This document shows, piece by piece, positions 28,444 to 38,950 of a stretch of 64,000 nucleotides of DNA (position 1 is the stretch's first letter; the number at the start of each line of letters is the position of its first letter). This DNA is from Rheinheimera sp. MMS21-TC3 (GTDB lineage: Bacteria > Pseudomonadota > Gammaproteobacteria > Enterobacterales > Alteromonadaceae). The stretch lies in NCBI RefSeq assembly GCF_032229285.1, contig NZ_CP135084.1, positions 2,728,001 through 2,792,000 on the forward strand, read 5' to 3'. A program made the position numbers and the translations under genes. A model generated the notes under the pieces. It was not told the DNA's origin and did no database searches. It saw only the letters and a list, made by a program, of their open reading frames with translations.

Positions 28444-31254
28444 TTAAAAGCTTGGTTTACTAAAACAATATTGATTTTTACCTTGCTGCTTAACCCTATA
28501 CATAAGGTTATCTGCCACTTTTAACAACTTATCTGCATCGGTGCCATCTTCAGGATAAATAGCGATACCTATACTGGCTCCTATGCTTATAGCACCTATA
28601 GATAGCTGCATTGAATACTGTAATTGCTGTAACACTTTTTCAGCAATAATAGCGGCATCATGACGATGCATTAATCCGGTTAATAAAATAACAAATTCAT
28701 CACCACCAAAACGCGCCACCGTATCAGTTTTACGCACTGCATCTTGTAATATAACCACTATACTTTGCAGTAATTCATCGCCGACATCATGGCCGTATTT
28801 ATCATTAATGTCTTTAAAACCATCTAGATCAATAAAAAGTAAGGCTAAAGTTTCATTATGCCTTGCATGCTGCAATAACGCTTGTTGGAGCCGCTCTTTT
28901 AATAAACTGCGATTAGGCAATTGGGTTAGGTCATCATGTGTTGCCATAAACCGCATTTTTTCTTCAGCAATGCGGCGTAAGTTAACTTCTTTGCGTAACG
29001 ATAAATTCCAAATAATAAAAAAGACAATAATAAGAGATACAGCCCCGCCTAGCTGCAGCATTAACCGTGTAAATGAGGTTTTATCTAAGCCTTGGTTAAT
29101 TTGAAAATCAAACCATTTTTTATAAACCTGTTTTTCACCATCTTCGCCTAAACTACGGATCCCCTTATTTAACATCTTAACTAAAGGCTGGTAATCAACC
29201 CTAACGCCAAACATAGTTTGTTCGCTAGTTAAGCCTTCTAATACTTGGATTTGTAAATTAACATAGCCAGTATCCCGTAAAAACTGGCCTGCTGTTTCTA
29301 CGGTATCTATCACAATATCTACTTCGTTATACTGCAATAAACTAATAGCTTGCTTTAAATCTTTGGTTAAAGTTATCTCACTATTAACAAAACGCTTTGG
29401 TAACTCTGCCGCTAAAGTGTATTCTTTATAAATAGCAATACGTTTACCAGCTAACTGGTCTATATCAATTACCTTATTACTAGACACACTACTAATAGCC
29501 GCCCAATGGCTAGACCAATATGGTTCGGTCAATGATAAAACTGCATTTTCGTCACTAGTCTTGCCAAGGCCACCAACGATATCTATCTCATGCTCTGTTA
29601 ATGCTGTTCTAAGTTCAGCAAAGCTCTCGAAAGCTTTAATTTCAAATACGGTATCTAAACGCTGGGCTATCAGGTTAATAATATCTATGGTAATGCCCAC
29701 AGCTTCACCTGAGCTATCCAAGAATTCCATGGGTGGCCAGTCTTTAACTATGCCTAACCTAATTGGTTGATGCGTATTTAGCCAAGTCCGTTCAACTAAG
29801 GGTAAAGGTACTTTATGTCTAAATTTAGCGTAATAGCGATCAGGCTCATTAAGCCAGCGCTTTTCAATAGCCTCTAACTGCTCTAAATCTAAATTGGCAA
29901 AACCTTGATGAATTGTTTCAAGCAACTCTTGGTTATCCGTTTGCACAAAAGTATATAGACCCGTTTCTATTACTAGCTCATCGGACATCTTATAACGATC
30001 TGCTACATTTAATTGCTGAAAACGGATTGGCATTATTGCCGAACCACCTATAAAGCCGATAGCCTCTTGCTGCTGTACGGCTACTAGCATTTCTTCTAAG
30101 GATACATAGCGTTTAAAGGTAAGTTGAGGATACTTACCTTTTAATTCAGTGATATAAGGTGCGTTTTGAAATACTGCAATAGTGGCTTGGTTTAACTTAC
30201 TTAAAGATAGATTAGTGAGATGTTTAGGATAAAAAAGTGCCGAATTAAAGTTATATAAATGATATGCCTCTTTTAACCGCTGAGATATTAGCTCACTCAT
30301 TGGTAAAGCTACAACAGCGTCAATACGGCCTTGCTCTAAGTTTTGCACATTGTTAGCCGAGCTGTCTGGTACAAATGCTATTTTTTTACCTGTTTGCTCA
30401 GCCCAAGCTTGCCAGAGTTCAATAATTAGCCCTTTAGCCTCACCTCCAGCAGTAATATGCATATAAGGTGGATTATTTACAGATACACCAAGCTGCAAAG
30501 TGTCTTTATCTGTAGGCGCGCTCAACCAGCTTTGCTCTAAATTAGCAATAAAAGTTGGCTCGATTTGATTAGTTGCGATTTGTAATTGCTGAAATAGCGC
30601 TGGGTTTTCATAAACAGCATAACTTAATTTATTTCTAGCAATGGGCATTTTTCGATACAAGGGAAACAAAGCATTTAAGGTTTTATAGTCAGCATAAATA
30701 ACAGGCAAATTATCAAAAGCACTAAACGCAAATAACTCCCCACGAACTGCAGCATCATATAAGTCAGGAATAGAGGAGTAATAGGCCAAGTTAGCATTTG
30801 GGATTAATTCTTGTAGGGTAGCTATATGGCTTGATCGTTTAATTACACCTATAGTAAGAGGCTTCAAATCATGCACGCTTGTAAAATGCGGCATGTCGCG
30901 ATGAATAAAGACATTACTATAAATAGTAATATCCAAATCTCCCAATTCATATTGCTTTGCTCTTGCAGGCGTACCGGCTAAAGCACCATGTAAATGCACC
31001 TCTCCTCGCTCTAACATTGCTAGTGTTTCAGGCCAGGTAGCGGGAAAAAATTGAACCTCTATATCTTGTTGCTGAGCAAGCTGCCGCCAATAATCAACCA
31101 CCAAACCTTCTGCTTGACCATGTTGATTAAGATACATATAAGGATATATATCTTTGCTAATTGTTATTTTTAATGGTGACGGTAAAGCAGCATGGCCGCT
31201 GGTCATAATTAAAATAAGCACTAAATAGACTAATGCTGAAAATCCCTGTTTCAT
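28444..31254 (-). CDS. Diguanylate cyclase with three periplasmic solute-binding domains
   Basis: 936 residues: signal peptide (to about residue 22), then three tandem bacterial extracellular solute-binding family 3 domains at about 28-245, 250-480 and 495-735. The repeated starts are LKITISKDIYPYMYLNQHGQAEG, LQLGVSVNNPPYMHI and IRLGIVKDWPPMEFLDSSGEAVG. One membrane helix follows (GGAVSLIIVFFIIWNLSL, about 745-765), then a GGDEF domain (LPNRSLLKERLQQAL, FGGDEFVILL at about 851). An intact product-inhibition site RKTD sits five residues before GGDEF. It should make cyclic di-GMP in response to small ligands, possibly amino acids. Monocistronic. Confidence 0.92.
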   Translation of the reverse strand: MKQGFSALVYLVLILIMTSGHAALPSPLKITISKDIYPYMYLNQHGQAEGLVVDYWRQLAQQQDIEVQFFPATWPETLAMLERGEVHLHGALAGTPARAKQYELGDLDITIYSNVFIHRDMPHFTSVHDLKPLTIGVIKRSSHIATLQELIPNANLAYYSSIPDLYDAAVRGELFAFSAFDNLPVIYADYKTLNALFPLYRKMPIARNKLSYAVYENPALFQQLQIATNQIEPTFIANLEQSWLSAPTDKDTLQLGVSVNNPPYMHITAGGEAKGLIIELWQAWAEQTGKKIAFVPDSSANNVQNLEQGRIDAVVALPMSELISQRLKEAYHLYNFNSALFYPKHLTNLSLSKLNQATIAVFQNAPYITELKGKYPQLTFKRYVSLEEMLVAVQQQEAIGFIGGSAIMPIRFQQLNVADRYKMSDELVIETGLYTFVQTDNQELLETIHQGFANLDLEQLEAIEKRWLNEPDRYYAKFRHKVPLPLVERTWLNTHQPIRLGIVKDWPPMEFLDSSGEAVGITIDIINLIAQRLDTVFEIKAFESFAELRTALTEHEIDIVGGLGKTSDENAVLSLTEPYWSSHWAAISSVSSNKVIDIDQLAGKRIAIYKEYTLAAELPKRFVNSEITLTKDLKQAISLLQYNEVDIVIDTVETAGQFLRDTGYVNLQIQVLEGLTSEQTMFGVRVDYQPLVKMLNKGIRSLGEDGEKQVYKKWFDFQINQGLDKTSFTRLMLQLGGAVSLIIVFFIIWNLSLRKEVNLRRIAEEKMRFMATHDDLTQLPNRSLLKERLQQALLQHARHNETLALLFIDLDGFKDINDKYGHDVGDELLQSIVVILQDAVRKTDTVARFGGDEFVILLTGLMHRHDAAIIAEKVLQQLQYSMQLSIGAISIGASIGIAIYPEDGTDADKLLKVADNLMYRVKQQGKNQYCFSKPSF

Positions 31255-31445
31255 TATTATCTACTACTTGGCAGTTCATACCTCAGTATGGCGTCTATAT
31301 TAACAATTGGCCAAGCTACCTAATTTTATGCATGCCAAACAGCCGATTTTGACTTTAATTAACCAGTATAGCCTGACTTTAATAGCCGTTAGCGGCAGTT
31401 TTAAGGTAAACTGATTCAAGCTGTTTTTTGATAATAACCCTAACG

Positions 31446-32186
31446 ATGCCGGATAATATGCAAAAAGACTCAATTTATGCAGAGCCATTAGGCAAAATTC
31501 AAGATTTTAACTTTGATGATCAAGTTGCTGATGTGTTTCCAGATATGATCCAACGGTCTGTACCGGGATACCATACTATTATTCAAACCATAGGCAAATT
31601 AACGGCAAAGTTTCAACAACCTAATAGCAGCTATTATGACTTAGGCTGTTCCTTAGGGGCGGCAACTTTGGCCATGCGCCGCAACTTATCAGCAGAAAAT
31701 TGTAACATTATCGCTGTAGATAATAGTAAAGCTATGGTTGAACGTTGTGAGCGGCATTTACAATCATTCCGTTCAGAAGTGCCGGTTACTGTACAACTAG
31801 CTGACATTCGCCAATTGGCTATCAGTAATGCTGCTGTGGTGGTGATCAACTTTACCTTGCAGTTTTTACCAAAAGCAGATCGCGAGCAGTTAATACAACA
31901 AATTTATAATGGTTTAAAACCTGGTGGCTTATTAATTTTATCTGAAAAATTTATTCATCCACAAAACACTGAAAACGAATTATTAATCGACTTACACCAT
32001 GATTTTAAACGAGCTAATGGTTATAGCGAATTAGAAGTGAGCCAAAAACGGACAGCCCTAGAGAATGTAATGCAGCCTGATACCTTAAAACAACACGCAA
32101 ATCGTTTAACTAAGGCTGGTTTTAATCAGCAAACTATATGGTTTCAGTGTTTTAATTTTTGCTCAATGTTAGCGATTAAATCTTAA
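31446..32186 (+). CDS. cmoA: Carboxy-SAM synthase CmoA
   Basis: About 246 residues. It makes carboxy-S-adenosylmethionine from SAM and prephenate, the donor used by Cmo[24 protein letters not shown] and [18 protein letters not shown] are near-identical to the CmoA signatures. The exact start is uncertain: ATG codons at 31428, 31446 and 31458 are in frame and none has a strong ribosome site; alignment with E. coli CmoA favours the latter two. cmoB follows at once. Confidence 0.95.
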   Translation: MPDNMQKDSIYAEPLGKIQDFNFDDQVADVFPDMIQRSVPGYHTIIQTIGKLTAKFQQPNSSYYDLGCSLGAATLAMRRNLSAENCNIIAVDNSKAMVERCERHLQSFRSEVPVTVQLADIRQLAISNAAVVVINFTLQFLPKADREQLIQQIYNGLKPGGLLILSEKFIHPQNTENELLIDLHHDFKRANGYSELEVSQKRTALENVMQPDTLKQHANRLTKAGFNQQTIWFQCFNFCSMLAIKS

Positions 32187-32194
32187 GGTTGCTC

Positions 32195-33160
32195 ATGATA
32201 AATTTTAACTCGTTTTATGCTCAACTAGCGACAAATCGTTTAGCTCCTTGGTTAGAAACCCTACCAGCACAATTAGCACTCTGGGCTAAACAAGCCTTAC
32301 ATGGTGACTTTAAACAGTGGCAAAAAGCTTTAGCCCAACTTCCAGAAACGACACCTTCTAACCTTAATATTAAAGACAGTGTCACCTTTGGTTGTTCTGA
32401 CGATTTAGCCCCAGGCCAAATGCAGCGCATTCAGTATGTACTTGAGCAGTTAAAACCTTGGCGTAAAGGCCCTTTTTCCATTCATGGCATAGACCTAGAT
32501 ACCGAATGGCGCTCTGACTTTAAGTGGCAACGTATTTTGCCGCATATTGCACCATTAAAACAACGCTACGTATTAGATGTTGGCTGCGGCAGTGGTTACC
32601 ATTTATGGCGCATGCTAGGTGAAGGCGCTGATTTTGTAGTCGGCATTGACCCATCACAATTATTTTATGCTCAATTTAATGCCATTAAGCACTTTAATCC
32701 AGATCCTAAGATCAATCTGTTACCTATTGGTATCGATGATATGCCAGCGCTGCAACAGTTTGATACTGTATTTTCTATGGGGGTGTTATATCACCGCCGT
32801 TCACCGCTAGATTTTTTACAGCAGCTAAAGCAGCAGCTGCGACTTGGTGGCGAGTTAGTGTTAGAAACTTTAGTGATTGAAGGTGATGAGAATACCGTTC
32901 TAGTACCAACCGATCGCTATGCAAAAATGCGTAATGTCTGGTTTATTCCCAGTTGTGCGGCTTTGACACTCTGGTTAGAGCGTCTAGGCTTTAAAAATGT
33001 CAAAGTAGTGGATATTAACCAAACAACTTTAGCCGAACAACGTAAAACTAGCTGGATGGAAAATGAAAGTCTAATTGATTTTCTTGACCCAAATGATCAT
33101 AGTAAGACCATTGAGGGCTATCCAGCACCGTTGCGTGCTGTTATTACAGCAAATAGCTAA
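32195..33160 (+). CDS. cmoB: tRNA U34 carboxymethyltransferase CmoB
   Basis: About 321 residues, starting at the ATG at 32195 with AAGG six bases upstream. CmoB transfers the carboxymethyl group to 5-hydroxyuridine-34 of tRNAs that decode by wobble. Family motifs are clear: [42 protein letters not shown] (SAM binding), [20 protein letters not shown], and [10 protein letters not shown]. It lies eight bases after cmoA. Confidence 0.97.
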   Translation: MINFNSFYAQLATNRLAPWLETLPAQLALWAKQALHGDFKQWQKALAQLPETTPSNLNIKDSVTFGCSDDLAPGQMQRIQYVLEQLKPWRKGPFSIHGIDLDTEWRSDFKWQRILPHIAPLKQRYVLDVGCGSGYHLWRMLGEGADFVVGIDPSQLFYAQFNAIKHFNPDPKINLLPIGIDDMPALQQFDTVFSMGVLYHRRSPLDFLQQLKQQLRLGGELVLETLVIEGDENTVLVPTDRYAKMRNVWFIPSCAALTLWLERLGFKNVKVVDINQTTLAEQRKTSWMENESLIDFLDPNDHSKTIEGYPAPLRAVITANS

Positions 33161-33205
33161 CTATTCTATGCAAGCTAGATCTGCAACCAACAAACTGGGG
33201 ACATT

Positions 33206-33613
33206 ATGCAAAATTCGGACTTAAGCCAACTTATGCAACAGGCAGCAGATGATGCCGTAACTTATAGCCAACAAGAATATCAAATTACACTAGACCACAG
33301 CATAGATAGCCTGCAACAAATAGACACCATTTTGGCTCAGTTGCACCAACAGCAGCTAACACAACAACATTCTGCTGAGGTACTATTTACTGTTAGTAAT
33401 ATATTTGGGGCTTATACCGGTGAGGTTTTTATAGCTAACGTTGGTGGTGCTTGGCGTAACAATGAAACAGATAGTGCCGCGCCTTTTATATATATCCAAC
33501 TAGCAGACAAAGAATTTCCTTTTGCATCAATCTGTTACCATAAGATAACCCATGACAATAGCATTAATGTCTATGACTATGTAATGCAAGCTATGGCAAA
33601 TGCTCTGCAGTAA
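33206..33613 (+). CDS. Uncharacterised protein, 135 residues
   Basis: I do not firmly recognise this. It is a soluble, acidic protein with an N-terminal helical segment (LMQQAADDAVTYSQQEYQ, SIDSLQQIDTILAQLHQ) and a central FGAYTGEVFIANVGGAWRNNE that recalls the DUF3806-type pattern of a glycine followed by GEV and a tryptophan. The C-terminal segment ends YDYVMQAMANAL. No signal or membrane segment. It follows cmoB by 45 bases with GGGGAC ahead of its ATG, so it may be co-transcribed with cmoAB. DUF3806 is a guess. Confidence 0.6.
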   Translation: MQNSDLSQLMQQAADDAVTYSQQEYQITLDHSIDSLQQIDTILAQLHQQQLTQQHSAEVLFTVSNIFGAYTGEVFIANVGGAWRNNETDSAAPFIYIQLADKEFPFASICYHKITHDNSINVYDYVMQAMANALQ

Positions 33614-33690
33614 AGCTTTTGTCTTCGCCGTTATACAGGTAAAATAACCATAATTTTATACTTTTCACTTTTAGCCATTCGAGGACTGCC

Positions 33691-34734
33691 GTGAGCGAGC
33701 AAAAAACATCTTTAAGCTACAAAGACGCCGGAGTAGATATTGACGCAGGTAATGCCTTAGTCGATCGTATTAAAGGTGCGGTAAAACGTACTCGCCGCCC
33801 TGAAGTTATGGGAGGCTTAGGTGGTTTTGGTGCTTTGTGCCAAATTCCTGCTGGATACAAAGAGCCGGTATTAGTATCAGGCACTGATGGTGTTGGTACT
33901 AAATTACGCTTAGCCATGGACTTAAAGCGTCACGATGGCGTAGGTATTGATTTAGTGGCAATGTGCGTAAACGATTTAATAGTTCAAGGTGCAGAACCCT
34001 TATTCTTCCTTGATTACTATGCAACCGGTAAGTTAGATGTTGACACCGCTTCTGCCGTTGTTAATGGTATTGCCGAAGGCTGTGTGCAATCTGGTTGTGC
34101 TTTAGTTGGTGGTGAAACTGCAGAAATGCCAGGTATGTATCATGGTGAAGATTACGATATAGCAGGCTTTTGTGTCGGTGTAGTTGAAAAAGCAGATATC
34201 ATTGATGGCAGTAAAGTTGAAGCTGGCGATCAGCTGATTGCATTAGCCTCATCTGGACCACATTCCAATGGCTTTTCATTAATACGTAAAGTATTAGAAG
34301 TTAGCGGTCAAAGCCCAGAAACTGTACTAGAAGGTAAAACCATAGCGGATCATTTACTTGAACCTACCCGTATCTATGTTAAAAACATTCTACAGTTAAT
34401 TAAACAGCTACCTGTACATGCATTGTGTCATATCACAGGCGGTGGCTTTTGGGAGAATATCCCTCGGGTATTACCGGAAAACACTAAAGCTATTATTGAT
34501 GGCAAAAGTTGGCAGTGGCCGGCAATTTTTAACTGGTTGCAGCAGCAAGGCAACATTAGTGAGCATGAAATGTACCGTACTTTTAACTGCGGTGTCGGTA
34601 TGATGGTAGTAGTGCCAGCTGAACAATTGCAGCCAGCGTTAGATCTTTTAACTGCTGCCGGCGAAACAGCTTGGCATCTGGGCGAGATCCAAACCGCTAC
34701 TGCAGAAGATGAATTAGTCATCATTAACAAGTAA
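33691..34734 (+). CDS. purM: Phosphoribosylformylglycinamidine cyclo-ligase
   Basis: A 347-residue ATP-dependent enzyme of purine synthesis that closes the imidazole ring to give AIR. It starts at GTG with GAGGA eight bases upstream. Signatures: [73 protein letters not shown], and [17 protein letters not shown]. purN follows after eight bases, the usual purMN pair. I see no convincing PurR site upstream. Confidence 0.98.
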   Translation: MSEQKTSLSYKDAGVDIDAGNALVDRIKGAVKRTRRPEVMGGLGGFGALCQIPAGYKEPVLVSGTDGVGTKLRLAMDLKRHDGVGIDLVAMCVNDLIVQGAEPLFFLDYYATGKLDVDTASAVVNGIAEGCVQSGCALVGGETAEMPGMYHGEDYDIAGFCVGVVEKADIIDGSKVEAGDQLIALASSGPHSNGFSLIRKVLEVSGQSPETVLEGKTIADHLLEPTRIYVKNILQLIKQLPVHALCHITGGGFWENIPRVLPENTKAIIDGKSWQWPAIFNWLQQQGNISEHEMYRTFNCGVGMMVVVPAEQLQPALDLLTAAGETAWHLGEIQTATAEDELVIINK

Positions 34735-34742
34735 GGCAAAAA

Positions 34743-35387
34743 ATGAAATCAATAGTTGTACTGATTTCTGGTAATGGCACTAATCTGCAGGCAATCATTG
34801 ATGCCTGCAGCAATGGCAGTATTCCTGGTAAAGTAAGCGCAGTTATTGCTAATAAAGCAGAAGCTTACGGGTTAACCCGTGCCAGCGAAGCTGGTATTCC
34901 TACAGCAGTGCTTAGCCATATTGGCGTTGCTAGTAGAGAAAGTTATGATCAGAAACTTATTCAAAGTATTGAACAATATCAACCAGACCTTGTCGTACTA
35001 GCAGGCTTTATGCGTATTTTAACGCCAGCCTTTGTTAAACATTTTAACGGTAAATTGCTAAATATCCATCCGTCGCTGTTACCAAAGTATCCAGGGTTAC
35101 ATACCCATCAACGGGCAATTGAAGCCAAAGATAGCGAGCACGGCTGTAGCGTACACTTTGTAACGGAGCAACTTGATGGTGGTCCGGTAATTTTACAGGC
35201 CAAAGTGCCAGTGTTTAGCGATGACGATGTCGCTAGCTTAGCGGAACGGGTTCACGAACAGGAGTATCGAATCTATCCGCTGGTTATAAAGTGGTTTTGT
35301 CAAAATCGTTTACAGCAACGAGCAGATCAGGCATGGTTAGATGGTAATTTACTCACGACTTATGGGTATGCCAATGATGAAGATTAA
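34743..35387 (+). CDS. purN: Phosphoribosylglycinamide formyltransferase
   Basis: A 214-residue enzyme that formylates GAR using 10-formyl-tetrahydrofolate. VVLISGNGTNLQAIIDAC binds the substrate phosphate. LAGFMRILTPAFVKHFNGKLLNIHPSLLPKYPGLHTHQ holds the catalytic asparagine and histidine, and HFVTEQLDGGPVILQ contains the aspartate. It is paired with purM. The gene for a DUF3108 protein starts inside its last codons. Confidence 0.98.
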   Translation: MKSIVVLISGNGTNLQAIIDACSNGSIPGKVSAVIANKAEAYGLTRASEAGIPTAVLSHIGVASRESYDQKLIQSIEQYQPDLVVLAGFMRILTPAFVKHFNGKLLNIHPSLLPKYPGLHTHQRAIEAKDSEHGCSVHFVTEQLDGGPVILQAKVPVFSDDDVASLAERVHEQEYRIYPLVIKWFCQNRLQQRADQAWLDGNLLTTYGYANDED

Positions 35388-36120
35388 ATCAAAATGGCGC
35401 CAGTTGGCGTCATTTTTACTCTTAACCGCTACTATTGCTTGGCCGGCTGCAGCTGCAACCTTAGCCAGTTTTACCGCTGATTATATTGTTTATCGCGCAG
35501 GTAAAAAGCACGGTGAAGCTCAACGTTATTTAAAGCAAAACGGCTTAGAATATGAATTTGGTTATAGCAGTGATATTAGCTGGCTAGTGTTTTCAGATAA
35601 GCGCAGCGAAACATCACACTTTACCATTGAAAATAATCAAATAAAACCTAGCTTATATGTAATGCAACGTACTGGTACTGGCCCTAACAGGCATTATGAG
35701 CTGCAGCTTGACCATGATAAAAAACAATTAAAAGTTGGTAAAAAGCGCCAGCCAAAAGCCATTGTTTGGCAAGATGATTTGTTAGACTTAATTAGCTATC
35801 AGTTGCAGCTAAGTTTAGATTTGCAGGCAGGTAAAACCGAGTTTAGTTACACTGTGCTTAATAAGCATGGCAACACTAAGGTCTATAACTATAAAGTGGT
35901 AGCAGAAGAACTTTTACCCCTACCTTATGGTAATACTCGTACCTTGCGTATTGCTAGAATAGAAGATGATATTAATAGCGATAAACAAATTTATGCTTGG
36001 GTGGCACCTGATTTAAACTATATGTTAGTCCGGTTATGGCGTGGTGAAGATAATGTTGAGCAATTTGATGTCCAGTTGCATACATTAAACTTAGACCAAA
36101 TAGCTGACTCAACGCTGTAA
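35377..36120 (+). CDS. DUF3108 family exported protein
   Basis: About 248 residues. Adjacent ATGs at 35374 and 35377 give a good signal peptide (KWRQLASFLLLTATIAWPAAAATL); others at 35362 and 35368 are possible, and no clear ribosome site decides. All overlap the end of purN, suggesting translational coupling. The mature protein has beta-rich DUF3108 features (FTADYIVYRAGKKHGEAQRYL, LDLISYQLQLSLDLQAGK, YNYKVV, IYAWVAPDLNYMLVRL). The family is periplasmic or outer-membrane associated; its function is not established. Confidence 0.85.
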   Translation: MKIKSKWRQLASFLLLTATIAWPAAAATLASFTADYIVYRAGKKHGEAQRYLKQNGLEYEFGYSSDISWLVFSDKRSETSHFTIENNQIKPSLYVMQRTGTGPNRHYELQLDHDKKQLKVGKKRQPKAIVWQDDLLDLISYQLQLSLDLQAGKTEFSYTVLNKHGNTKVYNYKVVAEELLPLPYGNTRTLRIARIEDDINSDKQIYAWVAPDLNYMLVRLWRGEDNVEQFDVQLHTLNLDQIADSTL

Positions 36121-36143
36121 TCAAACCTTTCTTATAAATTATT

Positions 36144-36177
36144 AAGCCAACTGCATATCACTATGCAGTTGGCTTTT
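36144..36177 (+). terminator. Terminator of the purMN-DUF3108 unit
   Basis: A 14-bp perfect stem AAGCCAACTGCATA / TATGCAGTTGGCTT around TCAC, followed by T residues, 24 bases after the stop codon. Confidence 0.85.
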
Positions 36178-36357
36178 AACTTAAGTGACCGCTCACCACA
36201 TAATTTCTCTGCAATAAAGATTACTAGGTCTATGCTTACACTTAGGCTTATAAAGTTCTAGTGCCATCATCTTATAGTAATTAGATGACTATTATTAACC
36301 ATCTTCTCTGTACTAGGTATTGCAACTTTTACAAAAGCCAATTATTCTTAACGGATA

Positions 36358-36372
36358 GTGGTCTGACCTCTA
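36358..36372. promoter_or_regulatory. FadR-like operator ahead of fadE
   Basis: AGTGGTCTGACCTCT is a near-perfect palindrome (AGWGGTC-T-GACCTCT) with the core TGGTCTGACC at 36360-36369. The core matches the TGGTC-N-GACC heart of the FadR operators that I know from enterobacteria and vibrios. It lies 15 bases before the fadE start, where a bound repressor could block transcription. Some Alteromonadales use PsrA instead, so the regulator is inferred. Confidence 0.45.
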
Positions 36373-36386
36373 ATTAGGAGAAAGTG

Positions 36387-38855
36387 ATGGATGTCGTTAT
36401 TTTATCGTTAGCCTTGGTAGCTGCAATTGCCGTACTGGCATACAACCGCGCCAGTTTAACCCTGTTCACTGCTGCTATTGCTGCAGTACTTTTTATAGCT
36501 AGCATTTTAGATATTATCGGCTTAGTGCCTTGGATAATATTTGCAATAATTGCCCTACCGCTAAATATTGCTACGGTCCGCCAACAATATTTAACTAAAC
36601 CCTTATTAGGCTTATATCGCAAAATTATGCCTGAAATGTCCAGAACTGAAAGCGAAGCTATAGAAGCAGGCACAACTTGGTGGGAAAGCGATTTATTTCG
36701 TGGGAATCCTGATTGGCATAAAATGCACAACTTTCCTAAGCCACGTTTAAGTGCTGAAGAACAAGCCTTCTTAGATGGCCCAGTTGAAGAGTTACTGGCT
36801 ATGGTTGATGACTGGCACATTACCCATGAGCGCACAGATTTAACCCCCGAAGTGTATCAATTTCTAAAAGATCACGGTTTCTTTGCCATGATCATTAAAA
36901 AAGAATACGGTGGTTTAGAATTTTCTGCTTATGCCCAATCTTGCGTGCTGCAAAAGCTAACAAGTAAGAGCATGGTGTTATCTAGTATTGTTGGTGTCCC
37001 TAACTCTTTAGGGCCTGGCGAATTGCTGCAACATTACGGTACTGAAGAACAAAAAAATCATTACCTACCTCGTTTAGCCAAAGGCTTAGAAGTACCTTGC
37101 TTTGCCCTAACTAGCCCTGAAGCTGGCTCTGATGCCGGTGCTATTCCTGATACAGGTATTATTTGTAAAGGCGAATGGGAAGGCAAAGAAGTTATTGGTA
37201 TGCGTTTAACTTGGAATAAGCGCTATATTACGCTTGCGCCTATAGCAACCGTATTAGGTTTAGCCTTTAAACTTTACGATCCTGAGCAGTTAATAGGTGA
37301 GGAAACAGACTTAGGTATTACCTGTGCGTTAATTCCTACTGATACTGACGGCGTAAAAATTGGTCGACGCCATTTCCCGTTAAACGTGCCATTCCAAAAT
37401 GGCCCTACCCAAGGTGAAAATATCTTTGTACCACTAGATTATATTATTGGTGGTGTTGAGATGGCAGGTCAAGGCTGGCGCATGTTGGTTGAGTGTTTAT
37501 CGGTAGGCCGTGCTATTACCTTACCGTCAAACAGTACAGGTGGCATTAAGGCCGTTGCTTTAGCTACTGGCGCTTATTCACGTATTCGTCGTCAATTTAA
37601 ATTGCCTATTGGTAAAATGGAAGGTGTTGAAGAGTCTTTAGCCCGGATTGGTGGCTATGCTTATATGGCAGATGCCTCTACGGTAATGTCTGTTGGCGCC
37701 ATTGACTTAGGTGAAAAACCATCAGTTATTTCAGCTATTACTAAATATCATATGACTGAGCGGATGCGCCAAGCCATAACTGATGCCATGGATATCCATG
37801 GCGGTAAAGGCATCTGTATGGGGCCAAATAACTATTTAGCCCGTGGCTATCAAGGTGCACCTGTTGCTATTACAGTAGAAGGCGCCAATATTTTAACCCG
37901 TAATCTTATTATTTATGGTCAAGGTGCTATTCGTTGCCATCCTTATGTATTAGCAGAGTTAGAAGCGGCACAATTAGAAGATGAAAACGCTGCAATCACT
38001 GCTTTTGATAAAGCTCTATTTGGTCATATTGGTTTTGCCATCAGTAACTTCTTCCGTACCTTTTGGTTATCTTTAACCGGCGGCATCTTTAGTCATGCAC
38101 CTTATAACGATGCTACGGCTAAATACTATAAGCAGATGAACCGCTTTAGTGCTTCTTTAGCCCTAATGTCAGATATTGCTATGGCAACCCTTGGTGGTGA
38201 TTTAAAACGCCGTGAACGTATTTCTGCTCGATTAGGCGATGTACTAAGTATGCTGTACCTCACCTCAACCGTACTTAAACGTTATCAAGATGAAGGCCGT
38301 AAAATTGATGACTTACCTTTTGTACAATGGGCTTGTGAAGACAATATGTACCGAGCGCAATTAGCATTAAATGAATTATTTGATAACTTCCCTAATCGAA
38401 TTATTGCTTGCATCTTAAAGCGCATCGCCCTGCCATGGGGGCGCACTTTACGTAAACCTTCAGATCAAATTGAGCATCAAGTTTCTCGTATTATGCAAAC
38501 ACCTAGCGAAGCACGCTCGCGCTTAGGTCATCATATGTACTTGAAAAATGAACCATTAAACTTATTAGGCCGGATGGAGCAAGTATTGCTAGACGTATTA
38601 GCTGCAGAGCCTATCTTTAATAAGGTGTCTAAAGCTAGCGGTAAACGCTTACCTTTTTATCGTTTAGATGAAGTAGCAACCTTAGGTTTAGAGCTGGGCG
38701 TTATTACTAATACTGAAGCAGAAGTATTACGCACTGCCGAAACAGGCCGCTTATTTGCCATTAACGTAGATGATTTTGAGCCTGAGTATTTAGCTGCTGA
38801 TAAAGACCTAACCCAACAAGGTTTAGGCGCAAATGAAACCGATAAGGTAGCATAA
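36387..38855 (+). CDS. fadE: Acyl-CoA dehydrogenase FadE
   Basis: 822 residues, starting at the ATG at 36387 with AGGAG six bases upstream; a GTG directly before it is in frame. N-terminal hydrophobic segments ([50 protein letters not shown]) suggest membrane attachment. The acyl-CoA dehydrogenase core follows ([73 protein letters not shown]), then the C-terminal DUF1974 part typical of FadE. It catalyses the first oxidation of fatty-acid beta-oxidation. Confidence 0.97.
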   Translation: MDVVILSLALVAAIAVLAYNRASLTLFTAAIAAVLFIASILDIIGLVPWIIFAIIALPLNIATVRQQYLTKPLLGLYRKIMPEMSRTESEAIEAGTTWWESDLFRGNPDWHKMHNFPKPRLSAEEQAFLDGPVEELLAMVDDWHITHERTDLTPEVYQFLKDHGFFAMIIKKEYGGLEFSAYAQSCVLQKLTSKSMVLSSIVGVPNSLGPGELLQHYGTEEQKNHYLPRLAKGLEVPCFALTSPEAGSDAGAIPDTGIICKGEWEGKEVIGMRLTWNKRYITLAPIATVLGLAFKLYDPEQLIGEETDLGITCALIPTDTDGVKIGRRHFPLNVPFQNGPTQGENIFVPLDYIIGGVEMAGQGWRMLVECLSVGRAITLPSNSTGGIKAVALATGAYSRIRRQFKLPIGKMEGVEESLARIGGYAYMADASTVMSVGAIDLGEKPSVISAITKYHMTERMRQAITDAMDIHGGKGICMGPNNYLARGYQGAPVAITVEGANILTRNLIIYGQGAIRCHPYVLAELEAAQLEDENAAITAFDKALFGHIGFAISNFFRTFWLSLTGGIFSHAPYNDATAKYYKQMNRFSASLALMSDIAMATLGGDLKRRERISARLGDVLSMLYLTSTVLKRYQDEGRKIDDLPFVQWACEDNMYRAQLALNELFDNFPNRIIACILKRIALPWGRTLRKPSDQIEHQVSRIMQTPSEARSRLGHHMYLKNEPLNLLGRMEQVLLDVLAAEPIFNKVSKASGKRLPFYRLDEVATLGLELGVITNTEAEVLRTAETGRLFAINVDDFEPEYLAADKDLTQQGLGANETDKVA

Positions 38856-38886
38856 GCTCAGTAGCTATTTAGTTGTGATACTATTT

Positions 38887-38917
38887 AAAAACGCTAGCCT
38901 CTAAGCTAGCGTTTTTT
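38887..38917 (+). terminator. Terminator of fadE
   Basis: AAAAACGCTAGC / GCTAGCGTTTTTT stem around a CTCTAA loop, 32 bases after the fadE stop; T run on the plus strand. Confidence 0.85.
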
Positions 38918-38950
38918 ATTAACTCAGCACTGAAAAGGATAGGATACTGA

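Noticed and set aside
34418..34739. Frames of 60-100 codons on both strands within purM.
   Set aside because: purM is a clear full-length gene here; the alternative translations are rich in Cys, Ser and Ile and match nothing.
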